This document shows positions 60,496-64,000 of a DNA stretch of 64,000 nt, piece by piece. Location of the stretch: assembly GCA_905221605.1 (NCBI GenBank), contig CAJNDS010002440.1:62001-126000 (forward strand), written 5' to 3'. Origin of the DNA: Symbiodinium natans (lineage: Eukaryota; Sar; Dinophyceae; Suessiales; Symbiodiniaceae). The notes under the pieces were generated by a model. That model worked only from the letters and a program-made list of their open reading frames with translations. It searched no databases and was not told the DNA's origin. How positions within the stretch are numbered: the stretch's first letter is position 1; every line of letters starts with the position of its first letter. Both the position numbers and the translations under genes were made by a program.

Positions 60496-62631
60496 TCAGA
60501 AACCGTCCTCCACGACGCTTCGTCGGACGGGAGCACGCAATGCTTCGAACTCATCTGCGGAGTAGCCACATTCAAGAAAGTCCTCCTTGCGATAGCCACC
60601 TTGTTTGCATGCCCAGGGCAAGAGACCTTGTCGCAAGACATGCTCTAACTTGATGCCCCTTTTTCTGTTGTCCTTGGCAGCCCTACTGCTTTTGTTACGC
60701 TCTTCAGCGGAGAGGAACTTTCCCGCGTCAAACTCGAACCTGCAATAGGCACATTCAAGAAACTCCTCCTCGAGATAGCCACCGCGCTTGCATGCCAAGG
60801 GAGTGAACCCTTCGAGCAAGGCTTCTTGTAGCTTGACACCCCTGTTCCTGCCGGCGGCAACCCTACTGATTTCGTTACGACCTGCAGCGGTAAGGAAGTC
60901 TTCCTCGTCAAACTCGAACCCATAATAGCCACATTCAAGAAACTGTTCCTTGCGATAGCCACCGCGTTTGCATGCCAAGGGGGCGAACCCTTCGTCCAAG
61001 ACTTTCTGCAAGTTGAAAGCATGCTGCCTTTTCGCACTAACAATCCCAGCGTATAGCTCACGCACTGCTTCCTCCGAAAAGCTTCCACCAGTTTCGTCTG
61101 TGAACTGCATAGGCCACTGCCGAGCTGTTTCAAAGACCGTCTCGTAAATCTCAAGCTTCCGCAATCTCATGTACATTGTTGGTACCGACATGGCATAATC
61201 CTGGAGCGAGACGCAGATGTTGAGCTTCAACTCTTCTGGGCTTTGTGAGAGACCAGGGAACTGAGGGCCGATAGACTTGACGAATCCATCCATGTGCAGA
61301 TGTTTGCGAAGCTGGTCAAGCTGAAACTCCAAGAGTATGCTCTGCCCTGCTGGTGTCAAGGTACCTTTTGCAACGCTCACAAAAGCCGACAAGGCCGCAA
61401 ATCCAAACACACTGGACTGGCCTTGCTGGCAAGCAACAGCTAGCGCAACTCCGATGATGCCCTGGGGTAAATCCTCTGCCCATGAAAGAAAACGTCTCGC
61501 ATTGCTCAGAACATCTTCCGCAATAAAACGCCCAATCAGCAGAAACCGCCCCGAACAGCTCTCAGGAGCTGGCACTGGTTTCGCCATGGGAAGAGCCAGG
61601 ATGCCCCTGTAGGTTCGTCGTAGCTCATGGGCACATCCATCTTGCGATAAAACCATCACATGTGACAGGACGATGACATACGTGGCTGCGACAAACAGAA
61701 ATCCTCCGTCCATCCAAAGCCGATCTGGTAGATTCCCACTGAGCCTTGCGTAAGAGAATGCCATTATGAGCAGATTGCTCGCCGTCGTGGGCCAATAGGC
61801 GAGCCCCACCAAAAAGGGTAAGAAAAACAACTGGGTTGGGACTATGCCTTGTCCAATGCACAATGCAAGGCACAGTGCTGGAGAGACGGATCTGACGTAG
61901 AGACTGCTGAAGTCGCCGAAGCGGAAGAAACGACTGCTGAAGTTGCTGAAGCGTGTAAGCAGGTCAGTGGTCACGAATAAAGCTCCGTACCAACAGCCAG
62001 CTCCTGTGGCTGTCACTTGCAAACAGATGCCGCACACAACCCAATCCTTCAGCGTGTCAGCCACTTCGCTTAGAAAGGGACAAGTATATAGCAACACCGT
62101 CTTGAACGTTGGTTGCTGGAGGCCGTCTAGACTAGATCTCTTGCAACGCAAGAGACTCTGCACGAAAAGCGCCCACAGGCAAGCATGCTGCCAGACTGCC
62201 CACAGCTCCCATGCAAAACTCCCACCCCCTGCCACAGTCGTCCATCCGCTGCTCAGCGCAAGAAGCACCAAGGAGGCACAGAAGGCATGATAGAGTATCA
62301 ATGCAAGGCTGAAGCGGCGGGGCCAGCGATCTCGGAGCAAAACCTCTGCGTCTGAGGATTGTGAAATCGGCGGGGAAGCCTCTTCTTCCATCAAGTTGAT
62401 TGGCGAATACTTGTAGTTGCCAGAGTCTTCCGGATGTATTGCTTCTTGCTTCTTCGTCCGGCAGGCCGCCGCACGCATGCCCTCGCAGATAACTGCCATG
62501 AATAGAGGCCCGAAGGCCAAAACTGGCAGCCAGTAAAGCGTGCGTTGCTGGCTCTCTTCCTTGTCCAGGGTGGACAGCTGGGGCAACAGCCGGGGCGGTG
62601 ACACCAGGAGTGTCGGTGCTTTGCATGCCAT
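60496..62631 (-). CDS. multi-pass membrane protein with three C-terminal 60-residue repeats
   Basis: 711 codons, no intron, from an ATG in good context (GAAATGG). Hydrophobic segments suited to span a membrane lie near residues 33-51, 107-128, 141-161, 197-222, 250-275, 308-328 and 390-423. The N-terminal loop (55-100) is acidic and polar. Residues about 541-699 are three repeats of about 60 residues with core GF.PLACKRGGY..E.FLECGY: starting LQKVLDEGF (541), LQEALLEGF (601) and LEHVLRQGL (662). They resemble the (L-K-E-A-G-Y/F)-type helical repeats common in dinoflagellate and bacterial proteins, but each carries two conserved Cys. The repeats probably form a cytosolic binding platform. No transporter or enzyme motif is recognised. 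It is the longest intact host gene of the window and lies on the same strand as the others. Confidence 0.75.
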   Translation of the reverse strand: MACKAPTLLVSPPRLLPQLSTLDKEESQQRTLYWLPVLAFGPLFMAVICEGMRAAACRTKKQEAIHPEDSGNYKYSPINLMEEEASPPISQSSDAEVLLRDRWPRRFSLALILYHAFCASLVLLALSSGWTTVAGGGSFAWELWAVWQHACLWALFVQSLLRCKRSSLDGLQQPTFKTVLLYTCPFLSEVADTLKDWVVCGICLQVTATGAGCWYGALFVTTDLLTRFSNFSSRFFRFGDFSSLYVRSVSPALCLALCIGQGIVPTQLFFLPFLVGLAYWPTTASNLLIMAFSYARLSGNLPDRLWMDGGFLFVAATYVIVLSHVMVLSQDGCAHELRRTYRGILALPMAKPVPAPESCSGRFLLIGRFIAEDVLSNARRFLSWAEDLPQGIIGVALAVACQQGQSSVFGFAALSAFVSVAKGTLTPAGQSILLEFQLDQLRKHLHMDGFVKSIGPQFPGLSQSPEELKLNICVSLQDYAMSVPTMYMRLRKLEIYETVFETARQWPMQFTDETGGSFSEEAVRELYAGIVSAKRQHAFNLQKVLDEGFAPLACKRGGYRKEQFLECGYYGFEFDEEDFLTAAGRNEISRVAAGRNRGVKLQEALLEGFTPLACKRGGYLEEEFLECAYCRFEFDAGKFLSAEERNKSSRAAKDNRKRGIKLEHVLRQGLLPWACKQGGYRKEDFLECGYSADEFEALRAPVRRSVVEDGF

Positions 62632-62639
62632 TTCAAATC

Positions 62640-64000
62640 CTTGCTGGCCAGACTCAAGGGCCAGCCCTGGCTATGACATTATGATGATGGCGGCAACCTA
62701 CAGATCAAGTTCGAGCCCTGAACGACTTCGACGTCGACTTCGGGGTTGGGAAGTGCCCGCTTAGGGTTTGGGCTTTAGGGTAGTTTAGGGTTTAGTGTTT
62801 CGGGTTTAGGGTTTAGGGCTATGCATGCTTGAGCGGACTGGTTGTCTGCAAGCACTCGTCCGGTTTCTGTGCGAACTCCACACTAAACCCCGCTTTCAAC
62901 TCTCATTTACTGTAGTGTAATTCGGTTGGGCACTTGTTGTTCTCTCGCCGCATTCCTAGACATACAATTATTCTTGCCCGTGTTCATCGATCTTGTGGGA
63001 TACAGACTGGCTGCTACGGGAATTGACTACTGAAGTCGGGTTCTGGGTGATAAGATGTCGGTTCCAGGCTTTTTCGGCTTTTGGAGCCCTAAGATTTTTG
63101 CAAAACCATGGCTTCTGGGCATCTGCTCATTCAAGAACAGAGCACCAGCAGAATGAGAAACCTCCTGGAGTTTCGGGTCTAGGGCAACCCTAAACCCAAA
63201 TACACTGTCGCTTCGCCTCCTCCGGCCCGCCCTCTCTACCCCAAGCTCAACACAAAAAAAACTGGAAGACTCAAGAACCACCAGGCTCAGGCTTCAGTTT
63301 TGGTCTAAGGGTTCTCCCTTTTAACGGGACTCTTTTCCTGGCCCGTTCGTTTACGACACCCATATGGGGGGTTTACGAAAATAAGGGACCCCAATAAGGT
63401 ACTCCTAAACCCTAAACCCTAAACCCTAAACCCTAAACCTCGAAACCCCAAAACCCCCATATCTGCCGCCCTGGACCTGGGCATCTCCTGGTTCCTGACG
63501 ACTATTTGCACTGGCGGAAGCACAGCTCCTGCGACTTTAGAGGTTTAGGGTTTAGGGTTTAGGGTTTAGGGTTTAGGGTTTAGGGTTTAGGGAAAGCGTC
63601 TAGGGTTTAGGGTTTTGGGTGAAGGGTGAATTTCTTAGGCACCCCTAATCCTAAGCCCGGACCCTAGTACAACCCCGAAGCGAGGGTCCCGGATCCTTCA
63701 CTTTGCCCGGATGAGGAACATCCTCAATGTGAAAAGCACTCAACCTTCTCCCTAAACCTTAAACCCTACACCGAAACCCTAAAACCCCAAACCCTAAACC
63801 CTAACTCTTTTCCTGGGACCCCAGACTCCCGACCTGAACCTCTGCCCTAGATTCCCTAGGCTTCCTGGACCCAACACCCTAAATCCTATTCCCTCATAGA
63901 AGGGATAAGTCGTGCCCAGCTATCCCTGGCACAGAGGAGCCACTGAACCCTAAACCCTACATCCCTTAATCCAAAACCCCTAAACCCTAACCCCCTTAAC
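62640..64000. repeat. unique 5' flank then heptamer field
   Basis: 62640-62760 is the gene's unique upstream flank. Repeats then follow: TTTAGGG (62760-62815, 63545-63620) and CCCTAAA (63385-63450, 63750-63810, 63940-64000). Unique DNA 62820-63180 holds short open frames only. A dinoflagellate spliced-leader relic was sought upstream of the gene and not found. Confidence 0.7.
63361..63462. mobile_element. MITE-like element, family 5 (copy c, array inside)
   Basis: Left end CATATGGGGGGTTTACGAAA, right end (inverted) CGAAACCCCAAAACCCCCATAT-like. Next to the left end is AAGGGACCCCAAT, as in copy a. Almost the whole interior (about 63400-63440) is a pure CCCTAAA array in place of the AT-rich centre of copy b. 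Confidence 0.65.

Noticed and set aside
62632-62760. Dinoflagellate spliced-leader relic upstream of the 711-codon gene
   Set aside because: The upstream DNA has no run resembling the conserved leader core beyond a few bases.
61337-62764. Plus-strand frames and other minus frames over the membrane-protein gene
   Set aside because: Shadows of the 711-codon gene, whose frame has clear membrane segments and repeats.

Overview
The window reads as eukaryotic nuclear DNA, most likely from a dinoflagellate or a close alveolate. This is an inference from four things. (1) About two thirds of the 64 kb is made of plant-type telomere heptamers, TTTAGGG on one strand or CCCTAAA on the other, with many degenerate derivatives. 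The arrays alternate in orientation dozens of times, so they are interstitial and this is not one chromosome end. (2) The intact long genes are intronless, eukaryotic in style and all on the minus strand. (3) There is a Penelope-type retroelement. (4) There are no bacterial operons, Shine-Dalgarno sites or tRNA clusters. The exact species cannot be read from the sequence. A run of 100 N (29885-29984) marks an assembly gap.

Layout: 1-1990 repeat field; 2007-2750 ubiquitin-like gene (minus); 2819-5660 repeat field; 5906-7530 a 55-bp satellite, G tracts and two inverted-repeat cassettes; 7555-8690 heptamer arrays with two exon-like islands; 8939-10015 a RapZ-C-domain-like gene with an in-frame minisatellite (minus); 10864-12381 a MITE, repeat field and CA microsatellite; 12454-13600 GC-rich unique DNA; 13780-28000 repeat fields with many GC-rich islands; 28000-30030 unique GC-rich DNA with a long plus-strand open frame, microsatellites and the gap; 30040-34900 repeat field with islands; 34904-38802 a complete endonuclease-less Penelope-like element (minus); 38803-60000 repeat fields, islands and MITEs; 60496-62631 a multi-pass membrane protein with three C-terminal repeats (minus); then repeat field to the end.

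The recurrent architecture is the main result. Short (30-120 bp), GC-rich, non-repetitive islands sit between heptamer arrays, and many carry plausible AG/GT boundaries. Some can be chained into phase-compatible exon sets, best at 46544-49951 and 33273-34379, in which the introns would be almost pure telomere-like repeat. The islands are GC-rich and often open in several frames on both strands, so these chains are hypotheses. At least six small inverted-repeat (MITE-like) families are scattered through the window, and some copies contain heptamer arrays inside them. Two arrays are flanked by perfect 15-16 bp direct duplications (50413-50506 and 43745-43829). This is the signature of an insertion event and suggests that the heptamer arrays are themselves inserted units. 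The Penelope-like element belongs to the lineage known to attach to telomeric repeats, so telomeric sequence, MITEs and a telomere-associated retroelement may be connected here.
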